Part shown: one piece after another, positions 28,917 to 35,736 of the stretch
How positions within the stretch are numbered: the stretch's first letter is position 1
Layout of the letters: the number at the start of each line of letters is the position of its first letter
From: a virus
Length of the DNA: 37,476 nucleotides
IMG/VR virus record: IMGVR_UViG_3300048592_000777
Coordinates: 1-37,476 of that record
Strand: one strand, 5' to 3'
Program-made: the position numbers and the translations under genes
The notes under the pieces: model-generated
What the model was told of the DNA's origin: nothing
Databases searched by the model: none
What the model saw: the letters and a program-made list of their open reading frames with translations, nothing else

Positions 28917-30899
28917 TCAGCGCCAGCCGTTGACGAACCCGCCGCGGCGCGGCATCCAGCGGCGCGGCTGCTCCGCGGCCTCGGGCTGCGGCGCCACGGC
29001 TTCCGGCTCGGCGCCCGCGGGGCGATCGAACAGCGTGGCCTGCGTGATCGCGCTCTCCAGCGCCTGCCACTGCGCCTCGCTCTTGATGTCGGTGCGCTGC
29101 GAGCGCGCGGCGTGCAGCGCGAGGATCGTGCAGTCCAGCGCTTCATTCCGCCGGCCGGCCTTGCGCTGCCACACTTTCTTGCCGCGCGGCCCGCCGCGGG
29201 CCGGCGCCTTGACCTCGGCGGTGAGCTGCTCGAAGAAGTCGCGCCGGATGCCCTGGTACCAGTGCATGCGCCCGGGGCCGCTCTCGCGAAGCTGCAGGCG
29301 CCCGCCGCCATCGGCGCCGAGCACCAGGTCCTTCGCCCGCGAGACGCCGACGATGTACGGCTTCAGCCCGTACTTGGCGGCCTTCTGGGTGGCGGTGATG
29401 TCGATCGACCGCTCTGCCGGCTTGCGGAAGATCTCCGCGGTGTCCGTGCTCGAGCCCTTGGTGGCCATCACGCCGCGCCGCCGGCGCGCGCGCGCGTAGT
29501 GATACACCGCGTCCGCGGTGTTGCCGTCGCCGGAGTCGATCGACATCGCGCTCACGCCCAGCTCGCCGCCGTTCACGTGCGCGAAGGTCCGGTCGAGCGT
29601 CAGCGCGTCGAGCTCGGCCCAGACCGGGTCGGCCTTGTCGATCGGCCGGCCGTAGAGCTCGCCCCAGTACAGGATCCAGCACTCCTCGCCGCGGCCCCAG
29701 GCCGCGATCACCACCGCCAGGCGGTCGTGCTGCACGTCCACGCCCACCGTCACCAGCAGACCGCCGGCGGGCACGGTGAACTCCTCGTAGCCCTCGGCGC
29801 GCGCGGCGAGCGCGTCCTCGTCCGGCACGTCGTTCTTGTACGCCCAGGGCTTGCCCAGCGTGCTGTTCCAGAAGTTGATGAGCCCGCCCACGTCACCGGC
29901 GCGCGCATCCGCCTCGGCCTGCAGCAGCTTCTCGACCAGCTTCGGCAGCGTGCTCTGCGGGAAGCCCGACACGAGCTCGTTGATGTAGAAGCCCATCACC
30001 CCGCGGAACTCCGCGGTGGCCACCCAGTGGCCGCGGCGCGCGTTGCGGATGCGCTCCGCATCCGTCCACAGCACCCCGCAGCCCGGGCAGCGGTAGCGCG
30101 CCGTCTCCGGCAGCGCGGTGCCGTACACCGGGTGCGATCGCGCCTGGTCGTGCAGCCAGGTCACGTTCTCCCACTCGAGCGGCGCCGCTTCGCCGCACTC
30201 GTGGCAGGGCACGTGCCACTGCTCCTTGTCGGAGGCCTCCATCGCGAGCGCGATCGCCGAGAGGCCCTCGATCGTCGGCGTGCCGCCCACCAGCACCTTC
30301 TTGTCCTGGTAGGTCTTGCCGCGCTCCTCGAGCAGCGCGATCGAATCGCCCTGCCCCTTCAGGTTCACGTTGCAGTCGTCGGGCTCCTCGACGATCAGGC
30401 GCTTGGCGTTCGTGCTCTTCACGCCGCCGGTGCTGTTCGAGCCCACCAGCTTGATGAAGCCGCCGGGGAACGTCTTCGTGTCCACCCGGTTCGACTTGTC
30501 GCGGCTCTTCAGCACGATCTTCGACTGCAGCGATCGCGTCGCCTCGACCATCGGCTCGAACTTCTCGCTGTTGAAGTCCTTGCCCGTCTTGTCCCGCGGG
30601 AACATCACGATCATCGGCGCCGGGTCGACGTCGATGGTGTACCCGAGGTAGTTGTTGATCACGCCGTCGGTCCACCCGATCTGGGCCGACTTCTGCATCA
30701 ACACCTTCTGGACCTTCCGGTCCGTGAGCGCCTCTAGCGGCTTACGCAACCAGGGCGTGAGCGTCAGCGAGAACTTACCGGGCTTCGCCGACAGGCTGGA
30801 CAGGTAGCGCCGCGACTCCGCCCACTCCGCCACCGTCATCCGCACCGGAGGTGCGAAGCGGCGCATCACCCTCCGGGTCAGGCTCTGCAGTGGGGTCAT
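28917..30899 (-). CDS. terL: terminase large subunit (GpA family)
   Basis: A 660-residue GpA-type terminase. Residues 69-78 (QKSAQIGWTD) form the lambda-like Walker A; VEEPDD at 170-175 is the Walker B and coupling motif. Two zinc-type pairs, CHEC (232-235) and CPGC (271-274), are typical for GpA. Asp388 in VGVDVQ begins the nuclease domain, with further acidic residues near MSIDSGDG. It translocates and cuts DNA at cos. The start is uncertain: ATG at 30899 or 30866, the latter with GGAGGG just before it; both lie inside TerS. Length is close to lambda A (641 aa). Confidence 0.95.
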   Translation of the reverse strand: MTPLQSLTRRVMRRFAPPVRMTVAEWAESRRYLSSLSAKPGKFSLTLTPWLRKPLEALTDRKVQKVLMQKSAQIGWTDGVINNYLGYTIDVDPAPMIVMFPRDKTGKDFNSEKFEPMVEATRSLQSKIVLKSRDKSNRVDTKTFPGGFIKLVGSNSTGGVKSTNAKRLIVEEPDDCNVNLKGQGDSIALLEERGKTYQDKKVLVGGTPTIEGLSAIALAMEASDKEQWHVPCHECGEAAPLEWENVTWLHDQARSHPVYGTALPETARYRCPGCGVLWTDAERIRNARRGHWVATAEFRGVMGFYINELVSGFPQSTLPKLVEKLLQAEADARAGDVGGLINFWNSTLGKPWAYKNDVPDEDALAARAEGYEEFTVPAGGLLVTVGVDVQHDRLAVVIAAWGRGEECWILYWGELYGRPIDKADPVWAELDALTLDRTFAHVNGGELGVSAMSIDSGDGNTADAVYHYARARRRRGVMATKGSSTDTAEIFRKPAERSIDITATQKAAKYGLKPYIVGVSRAKDLVLGADGGGRLQLRESGPGRMHWYQGIRRDFFEQLTAEVKAPARGGPRGKKVWQRKAGRRNEALDCTILALHAARSQRTDIKSEAQWQALESAITQATLFDRPAGAEPEAVAPQPEAAEQPRRWMPRRGGFVNGWR

Positions 30900-31359
30900 A
30901 GACGCTCAGGTTTCTCAGGACGCCCTCGACCACCTCGCGCAGCACGTCGCGTTTCACCTCGTCGAGGTCGAGCTCGGTGCGGTCGGGCAGCATCAGCAGC
31001 TCGGTGCGGATCGCGTCCACGACGCGGCCCCACTGCGGCTCGATCTCCGCGAAGGGCACCAGCTGGCCGCGCTTCTCGGCGATCTCGAGCTCGATGCGAT
31101 CGGCCTGCACGCGCGCCAGCCGATCCTTCTGCGTCTCGCCGCCGGCGGCCTTGTTCACCTCACGGCGCAGCAACCAGGTCAGCGCCTTCGCCGTGTCGAA
31201 GAGGTGCTCGGCGCCCGTCGCCGCGCGCGGCTCGAAGGGCAAACCCTCGGCCTGCCACTCCCAGATCGTCTTCGGCGCCACGCCGAAGATCTCCGCCAGC
31301 TCGGCCTGGTCCACCTTACGCCCGGCCGCCTCCCCGATACTCCGCTCGACGATGCTCAT
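30775..31359 (-). CDS. terS: terminase small subunit (Nu1-like)
   Basis: A 194-residue protein with an N-terminal winged HTH (KVDQAELAEIFGVAPKTIWE, then WQAEGLPFEP) as in lambda Nu1, an AEHLFDTAKALTWLLRREV region, and a long coiled helix (QKDRLARVQADRIELEIAEK, RGQLVPFAEIEPQWGRVVDA) for assembly with the large subunit. It binds the cosB-type site near its own gene. The last 42 codons overlap terL out of frame (30775-30899, 125 bases), which is long. A G-rich stretch lies just in front of the ATG. Confidence 0.92.
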   Translation of the reverse strand: MSIVERSIGEAAGRKVDQAELAEIFGVAPKTIWEWQAEGLPFEPRAATGAEHLFDTAKALTWLLRREVNKAAGGETQKDRLARVQADRIELEIAEKRGQLVPFAEIEPQWGRVVDAIRTELLMLPDRTELDLDEVKRDVLREVVEGVLRNLSVYDPTAEPDPEGDAPLRTSGADDGGGVGGVAALPVQPVGEAR

Positions 31360-31363
31360 CTCA

Positions 31364-31404
31364 CCCCCGAGCCCCGCCCCTGCACCTTACCCCTACACCC
31401 CCCC
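31364..31404 (-). other. G-quadruplex-type motif upstream of terS
   Basis: On the leftward (mRNA-like) strand five runs of at least four G lie within 41 bases: G7 (31398-31404), G4 (31390-31393), G4 (31377-31380), G4 (31372-31375) and G5 (31364-31368), separated by loops of 1-9 bases. The last run is 4 bases before the terS start. Such a motif can fold into a G-quadruplex in RNA or DNA. A role in translation or packaging initiation is inference. Confidence 0.65.
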
Positions 31405-31505
31405 GCAACTGGTCGCAAAACGCGGCCTTTTGATCCGCATACGTTTAGGGCTGGGAAGGACCCGTGAACGGGCGGCTGGCGAGCGCCGGCGGGTGCAAAT
31501 GCGAA
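31405..31505. other. candidate cos region
   Basis: The noncoding DNA between the late regulator and terS is where lambda-like phages carry cos. It holds a CCCGT-GA-ACGGG dyad at 31461-31472, followed by GGCGGCTGGCGAGC (31472-31485), which vaguely recalls the GC-rich cosN of lambda. I cannot fix the cut site. Read ends mapping here would show it. Confidence 0.3.
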
Positions 31506-31524
31506 GGCCCGCGCGGGGCGGGCC
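31506..31524 (-). terminator. GC hairpin after the late regulator gene
   Basis: A perfect 7-bp inverted repeat (GGCCCGC, 5-base loop, GCGGGCC) lies 9 bases beyond the stop of the 31534 gene. On the leftward strand it is followed by TTCGCATTTG, a broken T-rich run. This suits a weak intrinsic terminator, or a pause site at which late antitermination could act. Confidence 0.5.
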
Positions 31525-31533
31525 TGGAGGTGG

Positions 31534-32052
31534 TTACGCGCTGGTGACAACTTTCGCCCCCTTAGCGGAATTGGGGTGATTTTGTCCGGCGCGCGGGCGG
31601 CGTGTCAAGCCTTTTCGGTTGGCCTCCAGGTCGTTGAGGTGCTCCATGAGGCGCACGTGGGCGCTGTGCAGACGGGCGAACAGCGTGGATTTGGCGCATC
31701 CGCAGAGCTGGCAGGTGCGCTCCGTGGTGAGGCGCGCGGCCTGGCGCCTGCTCTCGTCGCGCAGGGTGCGGTCGAGTTCGGCGAACGTGGCGACGCCGCC
31801 GTACACGAGCAGGACCACGCGCTGCAGATCAGCGGGCAACGCTCGCACGCCCTGCTCGAGCTCGATGTGGTCGACGGCCATGCCGGTGGAGGCGTGGCCC
31901 GTGCGTGACCCGGTGCCCCGTGCCCCGCCGATGATGAAGCCCCGGGCATCACGGATGTCTGCGAGGGGGGAGCGGTAGCTGTAGGCCCGCTGGAGCATGG
32001 CGGCTCGCCAGTGCACCCAGTCGAGGAGGCGGTTGTTGATGTGCTCGATCAC
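31534..32052 (-). CDS. putative late regulator (antiterminator Q / RinA-like)
   Basis: A 172-residue protein beginning EHINNRLLDWVHWRAAML. It has a mid-section with a helical DHIELEQGVRALPADLQRVV segment and a C-terminal HTH: ERTCQLCGCAKSTLFARLHS, then AHVRLMEHL. The layout (N-terminal Trp-rich part, sigma-like helix, HTH near the end) matches phage late regulators placed just upstream of the terminase. Two of the three nearby cysteines (CQLCGC) may bind a metal. It probably activates or antiterminates late transcription at the promoter region ahead of terS. The family assignment is from pattern only. Confidence 0.75.
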   Translation of the reverse strand: MIEHINNRLLDWVHWRAAMLQRAYSYRSPLADIRDARGFIIGGARGTGSRTGHASTGMAVDHIELEQGVRALPADLQRVVLLVYGGVATFAELDRTLRDESRRQAARLTTERTCQLCGCAKSTLFARLHSAHVRLMEHLNDLEANRKGLTRRPRAGQNHPNSAKGAKVVTSA

Positions 32053-32351
32053 GCTTCCATACCTCAGTCTAGGTGTGGAAGCAGGTGTGGAAGAAAACGC
32101 CCTTTCGAATCAGACACCTTCCATACCTCCATACCTTCCATACCTGATTTGTGAAAACACGATTCTTTTTCGGCCTACGTCAAGGCGAAACGCTACGTCT
32201 ACGCGCGTGCGCGCACGTATGCGCGCGTGGAAAACCAGTGTGGAAGGTATGGAGGTATGGACAGCCCTTGATTTGCAAGGCGTTTTCTGTCCATACCTCC
32301 GCGCACTGTCCATACCTCGGGGGCACGCACCAGGGGATTCCTGCGAGGGGC
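32053..32351. other. candidate replication origin with CCATACCT boxes
   Basis: This 299-bp noncoding stretch lies between the VapE-type helicase gene and the late regulator. It holds eight exact copies of CCATACCT: rightward at 32057, 32121, 32129, 32138, 32291 and 32310, and reversed (AGGTATGG) at 32245 and 32253. Two AGGTGTGG variants lie at 32071 and 32083. The block 32120-32143 is nearly the reverse complement of 32238-32261, centred at 32190. The centre has an AT-rich run (TTGTGAAAACACGATTC) and a GTGCGCGCAC palindrome. Iterons around an AT-rich core are the normal structure of a phage or plasmid origin. Confidence 0.75.
32055..32317. repeat. CCATACCT iteron cluster with large-scale dyad
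   Basis: The eight exact boxes and two variants fall in three groups: a lone box at 32057, a run of three at 32121-32145, two reversed boxes at 32245-32260, and two forward at 32291-32298 and 32310-32317. AAAACGCC (32094-32101) and GGCGTTTT (32279-32286) mark an outer inverted pair at about the same centre. Two CTACGTC copies (32175 and 32193) lie in the middle. Confidence 0.88.
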
Positions 32352-34433
32352 TTACTCATCGGTCTGGCCCCCTTTCTCGTAGAAGAATCGCTCCGGGCTT
32401 CCGCGCACCTCGCGCTTGACCCAACCCAACTTGCGCAGACAGCGCCCCACGCGCGTGGCCATGGCCCGCTCGTCGAGGCGGTCTCTCGGGATCTTCAGGG
32501 CCTCGGCGAGCAGCTCGCGCATGGTGAGCAGCTCGGTCCGACGGCTTTCAGGCAGCCGGCCGGCGCGCGCGTCCTCGGCGGCCTGGTTGGCGATCTCGGC
32601 GCGCGATCGAACGCCCATGTCGGCGGCCTCGCGGTGGAGGTAGCCTTCGATGACGGCCAGCCACGGGTCGGCGATCTCGCGCCGTTCCTGCTGCGCCTGG
32701 CAGAGCAGCTCCTCCTCCGGCGTGGGGAAGAAACGCTCGCCCGCCTTGACGCGGTGGACGGCCTCGGCGAGGAGCTGGTCGCGATCGCGCCGCAGGCCTT
32801 CGAGGTCGAACCCCGCGCGGTGACAGTGCACCGGCCAGTAGCGCCGGTTGCCGGTGGTGTCGCGGAAGTACTCGTGCTCGTTGGTCGTGCCGGCGAACGC
32901 GCACGACCGCGCGAAATCCTGGCTCCGCTTGCCGTAGGGCAATCGGTAACGGTCCGACGTGCGGCTGAAGAACGTCTTGGCGGTGGTCGACTCAACTTTA
33001 TTGAACGAGTCGAGCTCGGCGATCTCCGCGATCCACTTGCCGCGCAACGCCTCCCAGCCCTCCTTCTGCGAGAGCGAGAACGGCGTATCCATCGCCCACT
33101 CGCCGCCGAGCACGCTGATGGCGGACGACTTGCCCAGGCCGCCGAGGCCTTCGAGGATCAGCACATAGTCGAACTTCACGCCGGGCGAGAGCGCGCGCTT
33201 GACCGCGCCCATGAGCCACATGCGGCCGACGGCGAGGTAGTAGGCTTCCTTGGCCGCGATGTCGGCGGCGGTGTCCTCGGGCGTGACGGCCTCGCCGGCG
33301 CCGCAGTACGTGAGCAGCCAGCGATCGAGCCGCGGCTTGCCATCCCACTTGAGGCCCGTGAGGAACTCGACCAGCGGATTGCGGGCGTTGAGCTTCGCCA
33401 CCGCCTGGACGGCCTCGGCCACCAGCGAGGTCCTAAGCTTCAGCACGCCGGTCCGTGAGGACAGCCAGGCGTGCGTGAACGAATCGTCCGTGTCGGTCCA
33501 CTCGCCCACGCGGCCGCCCTCGAACGGCGGCGGCTTGCCCTTCTTAACGGCGTGCGCGAACGAGTCCTCCCAGATCACGCCGCGCCACTGCTTGTGCTGG
33601 CTGAGGATCTGGATCACGTTGTGCAGCTCGGGGAGGATCGGCCCGTGGCCGTCCTTGCGGATGAGGGTGTGGCTCCACGGCTCCTCGGCCACTGCGGGCG
33701 CAGGGCCGGGCGCAGCCACCGGTTTATGCGCCTGGCCAAGGTGCGCGAACATCCACTCGCGCAGACGCTCGAACGTCCAGCCGTCCTCCAGCGCGCGCGC
33801 GATGTTCCAGCCGTGGGGCAACTCCTCGACGGCAGCATCCACCACGCTGAACGGCACCGCGCGAAACCCGCGCGAGATCTCCGCGATGCGGAAGGCCGCG
33901 CGATAGTTGGGCTGCGCCCCCTTGGGCTTGATCGCGCCGGCGGCCGGATCGCCGCCCTGCACGCGGGTGCGCTCCGCGCCGTGGTCGGGCCAGATCGCCA
34001 CCACGCGATCGCGCAGCACCGACCAGTCCACCTCGTCCACCTTGCGGATGCCGCCCGGCCAGGACACCACCACCCACTCGTCGAAGCCGTGCTGCGCGAG
34101 ATCCGCGCACGCCTCGTCGAACACGATGAGCACTGAGGCCTCCGGCTGCGCGCCGAGGCGATCGAGCCCGTAAAGCGGCCGGAACTTGGGGAACACCATC
34201 CAGCGCCACGCGTGCTCGCCCTGGCCGTTGCGGCACCAGGTGCGCGTGAGCTGCGTCTCCCCGCCGGCGGACGTGCCGAACGTGCAGACATGGCCGAGCA
34301 GGCGCCCCTGCTCGTCGCGGTAATCGAAGATGCGCCGGGGCGCCCCGCGCACCGGATGCGTGAACGCCGCGGCCGGCGCCGTGTCGGGGACAGGCAGGAC
34401 CGGTAACCAGTCGGAGCGCACACGGGTGGTCAC
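32352..34433 (-). CDS. VapE/VirE-type replicative helicase with Toprim-like N-terminus
   Basis: A 693-residue protein. The C-terminal half is the virulence-associated E (VapE) SF3/AAA-like ATPase: P-loop LEGLGGLGKSS (428-438), Walker B IAEIAELDSF (468-477), and a sensor region GTTNEHEYFRD followed by RRYWPV. The N-terminal 240 residues contain VLIVFDEACADLA and VVAIWPDHG, acidic strands like those of Toprim-fold primases. In many temperate phages such proteins replace separate primase and helicase. It starts with GTG at 34433 without a good ribosome site. The origin-like repeats lie just beyond its stop, which supports replication. Confidence 0.88.
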   Translation of the reverse strand: MTTRVRSDWLPVLPVPDTAPAAAFTHPVRGAPRRIFDYRDEQGRLLGHVCTFGTSAGGETQLTRTWCRNGQGEHAWRWMVFPKFRPLYGLDRLGAQPEASVLIVFDEACADLAQHGFDEWVVVSWPGGIRKVDEVDWSVLRDRVVAIWPDHGAERTRVQGGDPAAGAIKPKGAQPNYRAAFRIAEISRGFRAVPFSVVDAAVEELPHGWNIARALEDGWTFERLREWMFAHLGQAHKPVAAPGPAPAVAEEPWSHTLIRKDGHGPILPELHNVIQILSQHKQWRGVIWEDSFAHAVKKGKPPPFEGGRVGEWTDTDDSFTHAWLSSRTGVLKLRTSLVAEAVQAVAKLNARNPLVEFLTGLKWDGKPRLDRWLLTYCGAGEAVTPEDTAADIAAKEAYYLAVGRMWLMGAVKRALSPGVKFDYVLILEGLGGLGKSSAISVLGGEWAMDTPFSLSQKEGWEALRGKWIAEIAELDSFNKVESTTAKTFFSRTSDRYRLPYGKRSQDFARSCAFAGTTNEHEYFRDTTGNRRYWPVHCHRAGFDLEGLRRDRDQLLAEAVHRVKAGERFFPTPEEELLCQAQQERREIADPWLAVIEGYLHREAADMGVRSRAEIANQAAEDARAGRLPESRRTELLTMRELLAEALKIPRDRLDERAMATRVGRCLRKLGWVKREVRGSPERFFYEKGGQTDE

Positions 34434-34487
34434 TACGCGAGCGGCGCGGTGCTACGCTTGGCGAGACATCCGCAACGGAGGGCGCCC
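34434..34487. other. short divergent interval
   Basis: This 54-bp stretch separates the leftward helicase from the rightward zinc-ribbon gene. A CGGAGGG ribosome site for the rightward gene is clear. Promoter elements are poor on both strands; a possible -10 is TACGCT at 34453-34458. Confidence 0.4.
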
Positions 34488-34757
34488 GTGGAGCTCCTCA
34501 TCATCTGGGTCATCGCCGCGCTGCTGGCGGTCGTCATCGCCGGCACCAAGGGCCGCTCCGAGGCGGGCTGGGCGTTCCTCACCCTCCTCCTCTCGCCCCT
34601 GGTCCTGCTCATCCTGCTCGTGCTGCCCAAGCTCGACCCGGAAGCGCCCTCGGCCGACACGCACGTGCGCTGCCCCGACTGCGCCGAGCTCGTCCGGCGC
34701 GAGGCGCGGGTGTGCAAACACTGCGGCCGCTCGCTCACGCCCGCCCCGGCGCGGTAA
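34488..34757 (+). CDS. membrane protein with zinc-ribbon tail (89 aa)
   Basis: Starts at GTG 34488, five bases after CGGAGGG; the longer frame from 34449 has no support. The protein has two hydrophobic segments (LLIIWVIAALLAVVIAG, then WAFLTLLLSPLVLLILLVL), a short linker and a C-terminal zinc ribbon with CPDC and CKHCGRS. The membrane part is inner-membrane-like; the ribbon should face the cytoplasm. It is the only rightward gene between the Cro and helicase genes, so it probably has its own promoter and may be expressed in the lysogen. Superinfection exclusion is possible, but not shown. Similar proteins occur in bacteria. Confidence 0.82.
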   Translation: MELLIIWVIAALLAVVIAGTKGRSEAGWAFLTLLLSPLVLLILLVLPKLDPEAPSADTHVRCPDCAELVRREARVCKHCGRSLTPAPAR

Positions 34758-34779
34758 CCCGCCGGCCCGCCTGACGAAA

Positions 34780-34810
34780 CAATCGTGCACTCCATTGGGG
34801 TGCACGATTG
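34780..34810. terminator. bidirectional hairpin between convergent genes
   Basis: A perfect 11-bp inverted repeat (CAATCGTGCAC and GTGCACGATTG) with a 9-base loop lies between the rightward zinc-ribbon gene and the leftward ribbon-helix-helix gene. The leftward side is followed by TTTCGT. It would end both transcripts, more weakly than a terminator with a long T-run. Confidence 0.65.
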
Positions 34811-34814
34811 CGGA

Positions 34815-35006
34815 TCACGGCCCGTCGGCATCGGGTAGCTTTCTCGCATGCCCATACAGCCACGCGGCGAGGATCACCCGCACCAGGTCGGAGACCGAGC
34901 GCTCGTCCGCGGCGGCCGCGCGCATGATGTCGAGCTCCATCTGCTCGCTCACGCGGATCTTGGGCAGCTCGGCGGTGAGCTTGTCGGGCGTGCGGTGCTC
35001 AGACAT
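34815..35006 (-). CDS. ribbon-helix-helix regulator (63 aa)
   Basis: A 63-residue protein with an Arc/MetJ-type core: a beta strand LPKIRVS, helix EQMELDIMRAAAADERSV and SDLVRVILAAWLYGH. The strand would insert into the major groove as a dimer. The ATG at 35006 overlaps the Cro-like gene's end; the upstream in-frame Met at 35039 is inside that gene. It is probably a second early regulator, co-transcribed with the Cro-like gene, and could act on the operator at 5171 or others. Confidence 0.75.
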   Translation of the reverse strand: MSEHRTPDKLTAELPKIRVSEQMELDIMRAAAADERSVSDLVRVILAAWLYGHARKLPDADGP

Positions 35007-35223
35007 TGGTCGGTGTCTCATGAGGCATGCCGAACACATCCGGGCGCAGCTCGTGGCGCGTGACGGCCCCGCCGGTCAGGCGCTCCACGGCGAGCACGCG
35101 CTCGGGCGGCACCCCGCGCTGGCGCCACCCGGTGATCGCCTGCTTGGTCACGCCCAGCGCATCGGCCAGCGCCTTGGCGCTGCCGACCGCCTCGATCGCA
35201 CGGTCCAGGGGAGTCTGTTGCAT
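34999..35223 (-). CDS. Cro-like regulator (YdaS family HTH)
   Basis: A 74-residue HTH protein: DRAIEAVGSAKALADALGVT and KQAITGWRQRGVPPERVLA are the pattern of YdaS/Cro proteins, with a RLTGGAVTRHELRPDVF end common in this family. It starts at 35223. The likely promoter -10 (TTTACT) ends only 6 bases upstream, so the mRNA may begin at or near the ATG (leaderless). It should repress the lysogenic repressor and open the lytic path. Its stop overlaps the ribbon-helix-helix gene. Confidence 0.87.
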   Translation of the reverse strand: MQQTPLDRAIEAVGSAKALADALGVTKQAITGWRQRGVPPERVLAVERLTGGAVTRHELRPDVFGMPHETPTNV

Positions 35224-35229
35224 CCCTCA

Positions 35230-35258
35230 AGTAAACTCTGTATTTACCTAAGAGTCAA
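35230..35258 (-). promoter_or_regulatory. leftward promoter and operator for the Cro-like gene
   Basis: On the leftward strand TTGACT (35253-35258) and TTTACT (35230-35235) are 17 bases apart, a good promoter. The dyad GTAAA-N7-TTTAC (35231-35247) overlaps spacer and -10. The half-site AGTAAAC (35230-35236) also occurs at the second promoter near 35700. The repressor encoded at 35305 is the natural ligand. Confidence 0.75.
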
Positions 35259-35304
35259 GCGGGGCTTGCTTCCGCCGGTCAACACAGGGTTGCACGATGT
35301 GCCC

Positions 35305-35694
35305 ATGGTTGAAGACGGAATCCATCACGACCGGGTGCTCGAAGCGCTCAAGCGCATCGGCCGGACGCAGGAATGGCTGGCCGAGCAGGTCGGCATCAGC
35401 AAGCAGGCGCTCGGCCAGGGGCTGCAGCGCGGCAGCCTGACGCTCGCCAACACCATCCGCGTGGCGCGCGCCCTGAAATGCTCGCTGGATTGGCTCGTGG
35501 GCCTGGACACCTCCAGCGCTCAGATCGGGGAGGTCATCACCGGCCTGCCCGACGAGCAGAAGCAGGGCACGCTGGACTTCGTGCTCTACCAGATCGACCG
35601 CGCGCCCAACACGCTGCTCGCCGGCGAGAAGGCCGCGGCGTACACCACCATGATCGAGCGCATCAAGCAGGACATGACCACGCGCGACCCGTGA
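35305..35694 (+). CDS. CI-like lysogenic repressor without peptidase domain
   Basis: A 129-residue protein with an N-terminal HTH (VLEALKRIGRTQEWLAEQVG, then ISKQALGQGLQRGSLTL) and ANTIRVARALKCSLDWLVGL, the usual lambda repressor-type helix pair. The remaining 55 residues (SAQIGEVITGLPDEQKQGTL, then TMIERIKQDM) are helical, likely for dimerisation. There is no Ser/Lys protease part, so induction must not depend on RecA-type self-cleavage. It faces away from the Cro-like gene. The ATG at 35305 has no clear ribosome site, which recalls leaderless PRM-type repressors. Confidence 0.87.
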   Translation: MVEDGIHHDRVLEALKRIGRTQEWLAEQVGISKQALGQGLQRGSLTLANTIRVARALKCSLDWLVGLDTSSAQIGEVITGLPDEQKQGTLDFVLYQIDRAPNTLLAGEKAAAYTTMIERIKQDMTTRDP

Positions 35695-35707
35695 AGTAAA
35701 CATTCGC

Positions 35708-35736
35708 TTGACAATGCAGTAAGGCTGGTGTTTACT
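35708..35736 (+). promoter_or_regulatory. rightward early promoter with repressor half-sites
   Basis: TTGACA (35708-35713) and TTTACT (35731-35736) are separated by 17 bases, the same architecture as the promoter at 35230. Flanking half-sites AGTAAAC (35695-35701) and GTTTACT (35730-35736) form a widely spaced dyad, with an extra AGTAA at 35719. It drives the early operon starting at 35763. The repressor gene ends at the first half-site, so repressor would control its own downstream neighbour. Confidence 0.8.

Noticed and set aside
32053-32351. A CRISPR array in the CCATACCT region
   Set aside because: The repeats are 8 bases long, unevenly spaced and present in both orientations, without spacers of constant length.
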